Made by a program: the position numbers and the translations under genes
Shown here: positions 1 through 8,794 of the stretch, one piece after another
How the letters are laid out: the number at the start of each line of letters is the position of its first letter
Numbering within the stretch: position 1 is the stretch's first letter
The notes under the pieces: generated by a model
Seen by the model: the letters and a program-made list of their open reading frames with translations, nothing else
Databases searched by the model: none
What the model was told of the DNA's origin: nothing
NCBI RefSeq assembly: GCF_008330945.1
Contig: NZ_CP043489.1
Location: forward strand, 2,057,501 to 2,121,500
Reading direction: 5' to 3'
DNA from: Labrys sp. KNU-23
GTDB taxonomy: Bacteria; Pseudomonadota; Alphaproteobacteria; Rhizobiales; Labraceae
DNA: 64,000 nucleotides

Positions 1-1795
1 AGGGCGCCGCCAGCACGATGAGGAATCCCGCCGCTGTTACCGTCAGCGCCAGCCATTGATAGAGGTTGAGGCCGCCGCGCACCGGCGTCTGCGGTTCGCC
101 GCGCAACCCTTCTTCGGCGAAGCGGGCGACGCCGAGCTGCCAGCAATAGAGGCCGGCGACCAGCCAGGCATCCCCACTCACCACCAGCACGCGCCAGAGC
201 AGCAGCGCCGCGACAAGATTGGCGAGCATGGAGAACACTGGCGCCGGCTCGATCGGCCGCCCGAGCATGCCCGCGATCAGGCCGACCCGCGACAGGGGAT
301 GGCGATAGGTCAGGCCGGCGCCGGGCGGTGCCGAAACGGCCAGCGCCGCGCCATGGCAGCAACCTTGCGCCAGGCAGCGCAGCCGCCCCAGCATCTGGGC
401 GATGCAGAGCCCGATCGCGCAGGCGGCCAGCGTCGCACCGTCGATGGCGACTGACACCATCAGCAGGCCGGCCGCGAGACTGGCTCCGATCAGGCCGCCG
501 AAAAAGCCGAGGGGGCGCGAAAGCTTGCTGCTCGCCTCGACGGCCTGGCCGAAGACCACCGCGCCGGCGAGCCCCGCCAGCAGCATGGCGACCATCGGCC
601 CGAGCTGGTGCGGCGGCGCCAGGCTCGCCGTGGCGAGGAAAGCGAGGGCTCCGGCAGCCAGGATATAAAGACCATGCGGAAAGAAGCGTATCGAGCCGAG
701 GCGCAGCGGCCGCCAATCATTGGCCACCCTCTCGGCCAGGCGCAGCAGGCCATGCCAGGCCGCCTCGATGTTGAGGCAGAACAGGGCCAGGGCCGTGCCG
801 CAAAGAAGATCGGCGAGGGAATGCATGCCGGTCACATGGCAGGCGGCGAGTTGCAGCAGGGCGAGCGGATAGATGAGGGCCGCGCCGAAGCGCTCGCGCC
901 AGAAGAAAGCGGCCACCACGATCCAGAAGGCATGGAAGGACGGCAGCGCCGCGGTGATGCCGTCGCTGCCGCGCTCCAGCTGCAGCCACCAGCCGATGAG
1001 ATTGTCCGGCGGCACGCCGCGCAGGGGTGCGACGGCCGGCAGCAGCGCGAAGATGAGCCCACCGATCGCCGTCCCGCTCCAGCCGGCCAGCACGAAACGA
1101 CGCAGCGAGGCGAGATCCGGCACGAGGAAGGGCACGGCCAGCGCGAAGACATAGGTGAAGCTATAGGCAACTACGAAGCTGGGCCAGAAGGGCAGGTCCC
1201 GTTCGAACGGCAGATAGGTATCGAAGGCATCGGCAGCCGGCGGCAGCGCGGCAAAGACGCAATAGACCACGGTCCAGGCGGGGAACACGGCAAGCGTGGC
1301 GCCAAGCCTGCGGCGGAGATCGGCCGGCAGTGGCCAATTCTCCGGCAGGCCGATCGCGGGGGCCTGCCGGCGCGCGCCCAGGCGCCGATCGGTCGCCCGC
1401 GCCTCATAGCCCATCACCAGAGCCAGGGCGGCCAAACCGGTCCAGGGCGTCAGGATGAACAAGCCGGCAAACGAGCCGCGCCAGAGAGAGAGGCCGAGGA
1501 TGACGAGCGTGAAGCCGACATAGGCGGGATGGGCCAGCCAGGCATAGAGCCCGTCCTCGACGCGCCGGCGCGTGGGATAGGCGTTCATCGGCAAGCCCTT
1601 GCCGCGCAGCATCAGCACGAAGATGGCCGCGACCACCAGACCCAGGCCCAGCCCTGCCATGGTGCCGCCGGCCAGCGGCCAGGCTTCGATGGCGATGCCG
1701 AGGCGGGCGTCGAGATGCCAGGCCGTCACCAGCAGGAGGACCGGCAGGCCGACGCAGAACAGGGCGCCATAGGCGACAGGGCCGATGCGCTTCAT
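1..1795 (-). CDS. Polytopic membrane protein: ICMT-like, PAP2-like and Lgt-like segments (3' end outside window)
   Basis: The reading frame starts at 1795 and is open for at least 598 codons, running off the left edge. Three parts can be read. Residues about 70-140 carry a GLYAWLAHPAYVGF stretch and a later E-R-G pattern, as in isoprenylcysteine-methyltransferase-like membrane methyltransferases. Residues about 200-345 carry LPSFHAF (284-290) and TGMHSLAD (322-329), the histidine motifs of PAP2/Aur1-type lipid phosphatases or phosphotransferases. From about residue 470 on, CLAQGCCHG, YRHPLSRV and a FAEEGLRG stretch resemble prolipoprotein diacylglyceryl transferase. Many hydrophobic helices lie between them. 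The start overlaps the stop of the upstream gene (ATGA), so the pair is translationally coupled. A lipid-modifying role is inference; the reaction is unknown. Confidence 0.7.
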   Translation of the reverse strand, partial: MKRIGPVAYGALFCVGLPVLLLVTAWHLDARLGIAIEAWPLAGGTMAGLGLGLVVAAIFVLMLRGKGLPMNAYPTRRRVEDGLYAWLAHPAYVGFTLVILGLSLWRGSFAGLFILTPWTGLAALALVMGYEARATDRRLGARRQAPAIGLPENWPLPADLRRRLGATLAVFPAWTVVYCVFAALPPAADAFDTYLPFERDLPFWPSFVVAYSFTYVFALAVPFLVPDLASLRRFVLAGWSGTAIGGLIFALLPAVAPLRGVPPDNLIGWWLQLERGSDGITAALPSFHAFWIVVAAFFWRERFGAALIYPLALLQLAACHVTGMHSLADLLCGTALALFCLNIEAAWHGLLRLAERVANDWRPLRLGSIRFFPHGLYILAAGALAFLATASLAPPHQLGPMVAMLLAGLAGAVVFGQAVEASSKLSRPLGFFGGLIGASLAAGLLMVSVAIDGATLAACAIGLCIAQMLGRLRCLAQGCCHGAALAVSAPPGAGLTYRHPLSRVGLIAGMLGRPIEPAPVFSMLANLVAALLLWRVLVVSGDAWLVAGLYCWQLGVARFAEEGLRGEPQTPVRGGLNLYQWLALTVTAAGFLIVLAAP

Positions 1796-2739
1796 GCCAG
1801 GACGATCTTTTCGAAAATCACGTATCCCTCGTCCTCCGAGCCGTCCGAGAAGGCGATCCTGGCCGGCGCCATGTGCTTTTCTTCCTTCAAATTACGGATC
1901 ATCGCCGGCAGGCCGTAGCGCAGTGGGCCGAGCAGGCGCAGGCGCTGCGATACCGGCTGGGCGATCAGCGTACGGGCAGGCCCGCAGATCAGGGTGCCGC
2001 TGGCCGCCCCGGTAAAGGCGAAGGAGCGCGGCAGGTCGAAATGACCGAGACAAGCGGGAACGCCGTCCAGGAACAGCCATTGCCGCGGCTGTTCATGCTC
2101 CCAGACGATCCAGACCAGGCTGGTGTGGCGGCCGGTGAAGCGACCCCAATGCAGGGTACGGATCGGCCAACGCGTCGGCCACAGGTCGATGGCGAGCGTT
2201 TCGAAATAGCCAAGGCCGGTCGCTTCGCTTTCACCGGCCCTGGTGATGCGCACCTCAGCCAATGGCATGCGCGCCTGCCAGTGCAAGGCGCCGGCCGGTT
2301 CGTCATGAAGCACCACATCCGGCGTGGCCGCCCCGCGGGAATGCCAGGCGAGGGCGATATCGCCGCATCGGGCCGTGATCGCTTGCCCATGGGTCATCGG
2401 CGCCGCACGCAACCACTGGCGAAGCTCTCTGGTGCCGCAGGGGCGGATCGTGGCAAGGCTGGCATAATGCAACGCCAACAGGCCCAGGCGCAGGGTCGCG
2501 GAATAGAAAATCACCACCGTCCCATCGTCGAGGATGGCATCGCCATAATGCTTGTCGAGGCGAAGGCGGCCCAAAGGCAGGTCCGGATGGGAGAAGCTTG
2601 GTCGATCCTTGTTAGAAGAAAGCCTCCCCGTCGACAAGAAGAGGACGGAACAATCCTGTCGGCGTCGCCCATCTTCAGGCCGGATGCTTAATGGGCGATG
2701 GAAATACCGTAACTCTGCGTCGTCCAGCCGAAAGCGCAA
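1792..2739 (-). CDS. Conserved hypothetical protein, possibly lipocalin-like (CrtC/AttH type)
   Basis: This frame of up to 315 residues shares a 4-base ATGA overlap with the following membrane-protein gene, so the two form an operon. From residue about 60 the protein reads like a soluble beta-rich domain (KHYGDAILDDG, then ETLAIDLWPTRWPIRTLHWG). This is reminiscent of the lipocalin-like fold of hydroxyneurosporene-synthase and AttH relatives, but I am not sure of the family. The first 50 residues are low in recognisable structure. The true start may lie downstream at a TTG or GTG codon, because no other ATG occurs before residue 110. There is no clear signal peptide. Partnership with the lipid-enzyme-like membrane protein suggests a role with a hydrophobic ligand; that is inference. 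Confidence 0.6.
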   Translation of the reverse strand: MRFRLDDAELRYFHRPLSIRPEDGRRRQDCSVLFLSTGRLSSNKDRPSFSHPDLPLGRLRLDKHYGDAILDDGTVVIFYSATLRLGLLALHYASLATIRPCGTRELRQWLRAAPMTHGQAITARCGDIALAWHSRGAATPDVVLHDEPAGALHWQARMPLAEVRITRAGESEATGLGYFETLAIDLWPTRWPIRTLHWGRFTGRHTSLVWIVWEHEQPRQWLFLDGVPACLGHFDLPRSFAFTGAASGTLICGPARTLIAQPVSQRLRLLGPLRYGLPAMIRNLKEEKHMAPARIAFSDGSEDEGYVIFEKIVLA

Positions 2740-2830
2740 ATAGACTGGGATGCTTGCGTACTGGTGTCTGCTTGGCGTGGACGAAACAGCGAAAATCGGC
2801 TTCCTAGCAGGATACTGGTTTCAGGGTTGC

Positions 2831-3529
2831 ATGATGATTCGCCGCTCATTGTCCTTTGCATTGCTTTCCGTTTTACTTGCCGCCTCGCCCGCCCTTGCCC
2901 GGGACGCCGGCATCTGCCGCGGCTTCAATCTCGAGGACGACCCGCTCGGCGTCGATCTCTACGAAGTCACCGCGCCGGGCCGGACCTATTTCGTCAAGGG
3001 CGCCTCTTCGGACGGCGAGGATTGCCCCTCGACCTCGCCCGAATGCCAGGCCCGCAGCTTCCTGATCGCCGGCGACCGCGTGGTGGTGAACCGCACCGCC
3101 GGCGGCTTTGCCTGCGCGAGCTATCTCAACCGCAAGGGATCGGACGTGGCGCTCTGGCTGCCGCTCTCGGCCCTACGCAAGAGCAATGCCCAGCCCGATT
3201 GGGAAGGCAATTGGCGCAACGCCGAGGGCAACGCCATCCTGGAGATCAAGGAGATCAAGGGCGGCGATATCTCGGTGAACGGCTCGGCTTCCTACAACAA
3301 TGGCCAGAGCGTCAATACCGGCGAATTCAACGTCTTCGGCGAGGCGCGGGAATCGACGCTCACCTTCGCCTATGACGGCGAGAAGCAGGGTCGCATCGAG
3401 GACGCCCGCAGCGGTGACGGCACCTGCACCGTGCGCATGGCGCAGCTCGGCCCCTATATCGCGGTGGTCGACAACAATGCCTGCGGCGGGTTGAACGTCA
3501 CCTTTACAGGCCTTTATTTCAGGCAATGA
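2831..3529 (+). CDS. Secreted six-cysteine protein, paralogue A
   Basis: I do not recognise the family. The frame is open from 2750, but the ATG pair at 2831/2834 begins a clear signal peptide (MIRRSLSFALLSVLLAASPALA, cut before RDAG) and follows an AGGG at 2823. The mature protein is about 205 residues. It has an N-terminal part with ICRGFN and an SH3-like feel (LYEV, DRVVVN, SYLN), then a beta-rich part (WEGNWRN, GEFNVFG). Six cysteines (in ICRGF, EDC, SPEC, FAC, GTC and NAC) are all kept in the next gene, which fits three disulfides in the periplasm. The stop overlaps an ATG of the neighbour frame, so the two genes are close-packed and probably cotranscribed. Confidence 0.8.
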   Translation: MMIRRSLSFALLSVLLAASPALARDAGICRGFNLEDDPLGVDLYEVTAPGRTYFVKGASSDGEDCPSTSPECQARSFLIAGDRVVVNRTAGGFACASYLNRKGSDVALWLPLSALRKSNAQPDWEGNWRNAEGNAILEIKEIKGGDISVNGSASYNNGQSVNTGEFNVFGEARESTLTFAYDGEKQGRIEDARSGDGTCTVRMAQLGPYIAVVDNNACGGLNVTFTGLYFRQ

Positions 3530-3543
3530 TCAGAGAAAAAGAC

Positions 3544-4233
3544 ATGTTCCGTTCCAGTCTGGGCGCCGTATTGCTGCTCGCCGTCGCCACCGGTTCCGCT
3601 TTCGCCGCCAACGGCGTCTGCCGCGGTTTCAACTTCCAGAACGATCTTTCCGCCATCAGCCTCTACGAAGTCGCCGAGAGCGGGCGTACCTTCTTCATCA
3701 AGGGCCCGACCAGCCAGCGCGAAAGCTGCCCGTCCCTCTCGCCGTCCTGCCGGCAGCGTTCCTTCCTGGTCGAGGGCGACAAGGTGGTGGTGAACGAGAT
3801 CGAGGGCGATTTCGCCTGCGCCAACTATGTCGACCGCAAGGGCACCGACATTGCGAGCTGGCTGCCCCTGTCGTCCCTGTCGCGGGTCCAGGTCCAGCCG
3901 CGCTGGGACGGCCGCTGGAGCACCTATGACGGGCGCTCGGTCATCACCATCAAGACCACTGGCGGCGGGCGCATGTTCGTGCGCGGCAACGCCACTTACG
4001 ACACCGGTTCCTCCGTCAACACGGGCGAATTCGAGGTCGAGGGCGATGCCGGCGAGCGCGACTTCGCCTTCGGCTATGATGGCGGCCAGCAGATGGGCTA
4101 TGAGGAGGCCAATGCCGGCCCCCGGCGCTGCGCCGCGCGCATGGTCCAGCTCGGCCCCTATATCGCGGTGATCGACAACGACGCCTGCGGCGGGCAGAAC
4201 GTGCGCTTCACGGGGCTCTATTCGCGGCAGTGA
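3544..4233 (+). CDS. Secreted six-cysteine protein, paralogue B
   Basis: This gene is a tandem duplicate of the preceding one. The two proteins align end to end without large gaps: VCRGFNFQND, FACANYVDRKGTD, SSVNTGEF, QLGPYIAVIDNDACGG and FTGLY all have close matches in paralogue A. A start at 3526 would overlap the previous stop. The ATG at 3544 has a better purine-rich site (AGAGAAAAAG) and gives a textbook signal peptide (MFRSSLGAVLLLAVATGSAFA), so I chose it. The mature protein is about 208 residues with the same six cysteines. Its function is unknown. The pairing suggests an envelope protein that has diverged after duplication. Confidence 0.8.
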   Translation: MFRSSLGAVLLLAVATGSAFAANGVCRGFNFQNDLSAISLYEVAESGRTFFIKGPTSQRESCPSLSPSCRQRSFLVEGDKVVVNEIEGDFACANYVDRKGTDIASWLPLSSLSRVQVQPRWDGRWSTYDGRSVITIKTTGGGRMFVRGNATYDTGSSVNTGEFEVEGDAGERDFAFGYDGGQQMGYEEANAGPRRCAARMVQLGPYIAVIDNDACGGQNVRFTGLYSRQ

Positions 4234-4258
4234 TCGGAGCGCGAAGCTGCGCATCTTT

Positions 4259-4344
4259 CTGGGATCGCAGGCATCCCTGCCTGCTCATCCTGTTCGGTGC
4301 GCACTGCGATTCCAAGAAGCAGGCAAGGATGCCTGCGATCCCAG
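4259..4344. repeat. Cruciform intergenic element, family A copy 1
   Basis: Two 27-base arms (4259-4285 and 4318-4344) are inverted copies with one mismatch, around a 32-base centre. Each arm also folds on itself (GCAGGCA-TCCC-TGCCTGC in the left arm). The centre ends in TTCCAAGA, as in other copies. It fills the gap between two convergent genes. It has no T run, so it is not a standard terminator, though it could still stop or protect either transcript. Confidence 0.8.
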
Positions 4345-4345
4345 A

Positions 4346-6772
4346 TTACCCCCGCATCCTCAGCCCCTTGGGATCGAACAGCGGCTCGCGCGCTATCCTG
4401 GCCGGGCGGCGGTCGCCGATGATCTCGATCTCGTAGGGTGCCGAGGCGTCGAAGGCGGCGGCCTCGACATAGCCGAGCGCCACCGAGGCCTTGGCGTGAT
4501 GGGCATAGCCGCCCGAGGTGACCCAGCCCACCACCTTGTCATCCCGCCAGATCGGTTCGTCGCCGATGACGTCGGCATCGAGGGCATCGACCACGAAGGT
4601 GGCGAGGCGGCGCCTGGGGCCTTCGTCGCGGGCACGCAGCAATGCATCGCGTCCGATGAATTCGCTCTTCTGGGTCGAGACGAAGCGCTCCAGCCCGGCC
4701 TCCCAGGGCGTATAGATCGGCCGGTATTCGCGCGACCAGGAACCGAAGCTCTTCTCGAGGCGCAGCGAGTTGAGGGCACGGCCGCCGAACAGCCTGATGC
4801 CAAGCCCGGCGCCTTCCTTCATCAGGAGATCGAAGAGTGCGCGCTGGTGCTCGGGCTTGACCCAGATCTCATAGCCGAGATCGCCCGTATAGGTGACGCG
4901 CCCGATCAGGGCGGGAACAGTGCCGACATTGAAGCGGCCGACCGCCATGAAGGGGAAGGTCTCCTTCGACAGGTCGGCATCGACGAGGCGGGCAAGGAGT
5001 TCGCGCGATTTCGGACCGGCGACCTGCAGGCCGACGAGGTCGAGGCCATGGGCGCGCAGGGTAACGCCGGCTTCGGGCAGGTGCGCCTGGAACCAGCGCA
5101 TGTGATATTGCTCGGCAAGCCCCGAGCCGAAGATCATGAAGCGGTCATCCGCCTCGCGGGCCAGGGTGAAGTCGCCGATCAGCATGCCGTTCTCGTTCAG
5201 CATGGGCGTCAGCACCATGCGGCCCCTGGCCGGCAGGCGGTTCGGCAGGATGGTGTCGAGCCAGGCCTCGGCGCCCTTGCCGGTGATCTCGTATTTGGCG
5301 AAGTTCGAGATCTCCAGGAGGCCGACGCCCTCGCGCACCGCGGCGCATTCGGCGGCGACATGCGGGAAGTCGTTGGCGCGGCGGAAGGAAAAATCGTCCT
5401 TGGCCTCTGCCTTGGAGGGTGCGAACCAGAGCGCGTGCTCCAACCCGTTCATGTCGCCGAACACGGCGTTGTGGCTCTCCAAGCGGTCATAGACAGGCGT
5501 GGTGCGAAAGGGACGAGCCGCCGGCAGTTCCTCGTTGGGGAAGCGGATGCGGAAGCGCCGGGCATAGTTCTCCCGCACCTTGGCGTTGGTATGGGAGAGC
5601 GTGGTCCAGTCGCCATAGCGGGCGACGTCCATGCCCCAGACGTCGAAGCCGGGATCGCCATGCACCATCCAATTGGAGAGAGCGAGGCCGACGCCGCCGC
5701 CCTGGGAGAAGCCGGCCATCACGCCGCAGGCCACCCAGTAATTGCGCAGGCCCCTGATCGGGCCGACCAGCGGATTGCCGTCGGGCGCGAAGGTGAAGGG
5801 GCCATTGATGACGCGGCGGATGCCGGCATTCTCGAAGGCCGGGAAATGGCGGAAGCCGACTTCCAGCGACGGGGCGATGCGGTCGAGATCCGGGTCGAGC
5901 AGATTCTGGCCGAAATCCCAGGGCGTCTCCTTCTCCGACCAGGGCACGCAGGCCTGCTCATAGGTGCCGAGCAGCATGCCACCGCGCTCCTGGCGCATAT
6001 AGATCTCGCCCTCGAAATCCAGCGCGGTGATCACCTCCTTGCCGGTGGCGGCGTTGATCTCGGCGACCTCGGGCATGTCCTCGGTGAGGAAATACATGTG
6101 CTCCATGGCGAGCACGGGCAGCTCCAGGCCGACCATGCGGCCGCATTCGCGCGCCCAGAGGCCACCGCAGTTCACCACATGCTCGGCGTGGATGCTGCCC
6201 TGCTCGGTGACAACGTCCCAGCTGCCGTCCTCGCGCTGGGCCATGTCGACGACGCGGTTGCGCAGCACGATCTCGGCGCCGAGGATCTTGGCCGATTTCG
6301 CATAGGCATGGGTGGTGCCATAGGGGTCGAGATGCCCCTCCAGCGGATCGTACATCGCGCCGGCGAACTGGTTCTCGTCGATCAGCGGCATCAGCCTCTT
6401 GGCTTCGGCGGCCGAGATGATCTCGGTGTGCATACCGAGATACCGGCCCTTGGCATGGGCCATCTTCAGCCAGTCCATGCGCTCCTTGGTGCCGGCCAGC
6501 ATGACGCCGCCAGTGAGGTGCAGGCCGCAGGACTGGCCCGAGATTTCCTCGATCTCCCGGTATAGCTCCACGGTATATTGCTGCAGCTTGGCGACGTTGG
6601 GATCGCCGTTGAGCGTGTGGAAGCCGCCCGCCGCGTGCCAGGTCGAGCCCGCCGTCAGCTCCGCGCGCTCGATCAGGGTGATATCCGTCCAGCCGGCCTT
6701 GGCGAGATGATAGAGCACCGAGCAGCCGACGACGCCACCGCCGATGACGAGGACACGGGTGTGGGATTTCAT
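4346..6772 (-). CDS. FAD-dependent oxidoreductase with GcvT-like domain (dimethylglycine/sarcosine dehydrogenase-like)
   Basis: This is an 808-residue, two-part enzyme. The N-terminal half is a DAO-type flavoprotein with the dinucleotide motif VLVIGGGVVG at 7-16. GSTWHAAGG follows, and its histidine (46) is at the position that binds FAD covalently in mammalian dimethylglycine dehydrogenase. The C-terminal half (from about 420) matches the GcvT/aminomethyltransferase fold that hands the released one-carbon unit to tetrahydrofolate (LLEISNFAKYEITG, FMAVGRFNVG, TYTGDLGYEIWV, GGRALNSLRLEK). The frame is open to 6847, but the ATG at 6772 has AAGGA eight bases upstream and starts exactly at the Rossmann fold. 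The neighbouring MttB-like gene supports an N-methylated amine substrate such as dimethylglycine or sarcosine. The exact substrate is not determinable. Confidence 0.88.
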   Translation of the reverse strand: MKSHTRVLVIGGGVVGCSVLYHLAKAGWTDITLIERAELTAGSTWHAAGGFHTLNGDPNVAKLQQYTVELYREIEEISGQSCGLHLTGGVMLAGTKERMDWLKMAHAKGRYLGMHTEIISAAEAKRLMPLIDENQFAGAMYDPLEGHLDPYGTTHAYAKSAKILGAEIVLRNRVVDMAQREDGSWDVVTEQGSIHAEHVVNCGGLWARECGRMVGLELPVLAMEHMYFLTEDMPEVAEINAATGKEVITALDFEGEIYMRQERGGMLLGTYEQACVPWSEKETPWDFGQNLLDPDLDRIAPSLEVGFRHFPAFENAGIRRVINGPFTFAPDGNPLVGPIRGLRNYWVACGVMAGFSQGGGVGLALSNWMVHGDPGFDVWGMDVARYGDWTTLSHTNAKVRENYARRFRIRFPNEELPAARPFRTTPVYDRLESHNAVFGDMNGLEHALWFAPSKAEAKDDFSFRRANDFPHVAAECAAVREGVGLLEISNFAKYEITGKGAEAWLDTILPNRLPARGRMVLTPMLNENGMLIGDFTLAREADDRFMIFGSGLAEQYHMRWFQAHLPEAGVTLRAHGLDLVGLQVAGPKSRELLARLVDADLSKETFPFMAVGRFNVGTVPALIGRVTYTGDLGYEIWVKPEHQRALFDLLMKEGAGLGIRLFGGRALNSLRLEKSFGSWSREYRPIYTPWEAGLERFVSTQKSEFIGRDALLRARDEGPRRRLATFVVDALDADVIGDEPIWRDDKVVGWVTSGGYAHHAKASVALGYVEAAAFDASAPYEIEIIGDRRPARIAREPLFDPKGLRMRG

Positions 6773-6782
6773 GGGGAGATCC

Positions 6783-6889
6783 TTGGAGCGCGGACATCCT
6801 GTCCGCTCTTGGTAACGTTGTGTTTTGTGGAAGGGAAGAGCGGACATCGCGACATGCGAGCATGTCGCTGAGAAGTCCGCGTTCCCAGG
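6783..6889. repeat. Cruciform intergenic element, family A copy 2, with enlarged arm
   Basis: The left arm holds GCGGACA-TCC-TGTCCGC. The right arm begins AAGAGCGGACATC and ends AGAAGTCCGCG, but is split by an extra small palindrome (GCGACATG-CGAG-CATGTCGC, 6849-6868). The element fills the space between the MttB-like stop and the ribosome-binding site of the flavoprotein gene on the minus strand. Confidence 0.75.
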
Positions 6890-6892
6890 AGT

Positions 6893-8458
6893 TCAAAAAT
6901 CCGTGGGCGCGCCGCCCTCTTCCTTGCGCTTCGCCACGAAGGCTGCGAGTTCCTCGCGGATGGCCGGATCCATCGGCGGTTCCTCATAGGCAGCGAGGCG
7001 CTCCTTGTAGAGCCGGTTGGCGCGGTCATAGCCGGTGGGCGATCCCGCTTCCTGCCAGGTCTCGTAATTGCGCCAGTCCGAGATCATCGGGGCGAAGAAG
7101 GCGTTGCGGTAGCGCGCCTGGGTATGGGCACAGCCGAAGAAATGCCCGCCGGGCCCGACCTCGCGGACAGCCTCCAGCGCCAACTCGTCGTCATCGACCT
7201 GGAACGGCATCAGGAAATGCGTGATCATGTCGAGGAGATCGGCGTCGATCACCATCTTCTCGAAGCTCGCATGCAGGCCCCCTTCCATCCAGCCGGCGCC
7301 ATGCATCAGCAGGTTGACGCCGCCCATCACCGCGCCCCACAGCGAGAACACGCTCTCATAGGCGGCCTGCACGTCGATGGTGTTGGCGGCGCAGGTGTTG
7401 GAGGAACGATAGGGCAGGCCGTAGCGGCGGGCGAGCTGCCCGCCGACCAGTGCCGCCTTCATCTGCTCGGGCGTGCCGAAGGCAGGTGCGCCGGTCTTCA
7501 TGTCGACATTGGAGGTGAAGCCGCCATAGGCGAAGGGTGAGCCCGGCCTGACGGACTGGGCCAATACCAGCCCGGCCAGCGCCTCGGCATTCTGCTGGGC
7601 CACGGCACCGGCGATCGTCACCGGTGCCATGGCACCCGCCAGGGTGAAGGGCGTGAGCACGGTGACCTGGTTGCGGCGCGCCATCTGGATCACGCCCTCC
7701 ATCATCGGCGTATCCAGGCGCAGCGGCGAGGAGGAGTTGATGATGGTGAAGAGCGAGGGCTCGCGCTCCAATGTCTCCTGGTCGATGCCGCGAGCGATGC
7801 GCGCCATCTCGATGGCGTCGAGATTGCGCTCGCGGCCCAGCGAATAAGCATGGATGGGCTTGTCCGACAGGGTCAGCATGTCCGAGAGCGCATCGAGATG
7901 ACGCACGGAGGCATGGATATCGGCCGGCTCGACCGGATAGCCACCCCACAGATGGATGCTGTCGAGCGTGTGCCCGAGCCGGATGAGGTTCTGGTAATCC
8001 TTGCGGTTGCCGGGCCGGCGGCCGCCTTCGCGATCGGCCACGTTGGGCGCGCTCGCCACCGAGCAGAAGGCAAGATGGTCGCCGCCGAGCACGACGTTGC
8101 GGGCCGGATTGCGCGCATGCAGCGTGAAGCTCTGCGGCGCCAGGCCGATTTTCGATTCGACCAGCCCGCGCGGAAAACGCACCCTGTCGGAATTGGGGTC
8201 GACCTCGGCGCCTTCGGCCTTCAGGATGGCCTTGGCCTCGGCATGCAGCACGTCGAGGCCGATCTCCTCCAGGATCTGCAGCGAGGCGAGATGGATGGCC
8301 TCGAGCTGGTCCGCCGAGACGGCGTTGACCGCCGGAAACGGCCGCCGAGGCTGGGGCCTTGAGGTCGGGGCAGCGCTGCCGGCACGCTGGCGCTCCTCCC
8401 GGCCACGGCGGCGCGGCCGCTCCGAGGTTTCGAGCGAAAGTTCCATCGGGCTTTGCAT
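6893..8458 (-). CDS. MttB superfamily methyltransferase (non-pyrrolysine), copy 1
   Basis: A 521-residue protein of the trimethylamine methyltransferase (MttB) superfamily, recognised from ILEEIGLDVLHAEAK, VRFPRGLVESKI, FTLHARNP, GAMAPVTIAGAVAQQNAEALAG, KTGAPAFGTPEQ and MHGAGWMEGGL. Family members without pyrrolysine demethylate quaternary amines such as glycine betaine, proline betaine or carnitine, passing the methyl group to a corrinoid protein. The frame has no in-frame TAG, so pyrrolysine is not used here. Residues 1-38 are Arg/Pro-rich and probably disordered. The ATG at 8458 follows GGGGAA. The gene lies upstream of the dimethylglycine-dehydrogenase-like gene on the same strand, a sensible order for stepwise demethylation. 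No corrinoid protein gene is in the window. Confidence 0.88.
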   Translation of the reverse strand: MQSPMELSLETSERPRRRGREERQRAGSAAPTSRPQPRRPFPAVNAVSADQLEAIHLASLQILEEIGLDVLHAEAKAILKAEGAEVDPNSDRVRFPRGLVESKIGLAPQSFTLHARNPARNVVLGGDHLAFCSVASAPNVADREGGRRPGNRKDYQNLIRLGHTLDSIHLWGGYPVEPADIHASVRHLDALSDMLTLSDKPIHAYSLGRERNLDAIEMARIARGIDQETLEREPSLFTIINSSSPLRLDTPMMEGVIQMARRNQVTVLTPFTLAGAMAPVTIAGAVAQQNAEALAGLVLAQSVRPGSPFAYGGFTSNVDMKTGAPAFGTPEQMKAALVGGQLARRYGLPYRSSNTCAANTIDVQAAYESVFSLWGAVMGGVNLLMHGAGWMEGGLHASFEKMVIDADLLDMITHFLMPFQVDDDELALEAVREVGPGGHFFGCAHTQARYRNAFFAPMISDWRNYETWQEAGSPTGYDRANRLYKERLAAYEEPPMDPAIREELAAFVAKRKEEGGAPTDF

Positions 8459-8491
8459 GGCAGGCCATTCCCCTGTCCGAAGAGCATGGGC

Positions 8492-8605
8492 CTGTCATCC
8501 CCGGCCGAGCCCTTCTTGGGCGAGGGAAAGGGGATCCAGGGGCCGCGAGGCATTTTGGGCTCCTGGATCCCCTTCCCGAGGCCTGCGCCTCACCGGGGAT
8601 GACAG
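8492..8605. repeat. Palindromic repeat in the divergent gap 8459-8794
   Basis: Outer arms CTGTCATCCCCGG (8492-8504) and its complement (8593-8605), and inner arms AAGGGGATCCAGG (8528-8540) and its complement (8562-8574), form a long hairpin. This is the GTCATCCCCGG class of repeats frequent in alphaproteobacteria. The rest of the 336-base gap between the divergent MttB-like and alcohol dehydrogenase genes holds a short T run (8681-8687) but no pattern I can call a promoter. Confidence 0.8.
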
Positions 8606-8794
8606 CACTCTTCGATTCACGAATTCGAGGAGAGCCTAGCGCGCACCCGGACCCGCCGCCACGGCGAAACGGGGCTATCGTTTTTTTGGATCGGGCCATC
8701 GAATAAAGGCGCACACGGCGCACCGAGGGCAGAGGTAGTGTCGGCGGGCCGATCTCCAGATCGGCTCGTACCCCGCCCCACCGAAAGACAACCC

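Noticed and set aside
608..1918. Plus-strand frame of 436 codons at the left end
   Set aside because: Gln/Glu/Arg/Gly-rich without structure; the minus strand codes for a membrane protein with recognisable motifs over the same stretch.
4496..6565. Long plus-strand frame opposite the flavoprotein gene
   Set aside because: It is a shadow of the true minus-strand gene, whose motifs and start are clear; composition is typical of antisense GC-rich frames.
6893..8458. Pyrrolysine-containing trimethylamine methyltransferase
   Set aside because: The frame contains no internal TAG codon and the genome type shows no sign of a pyl system in this window.
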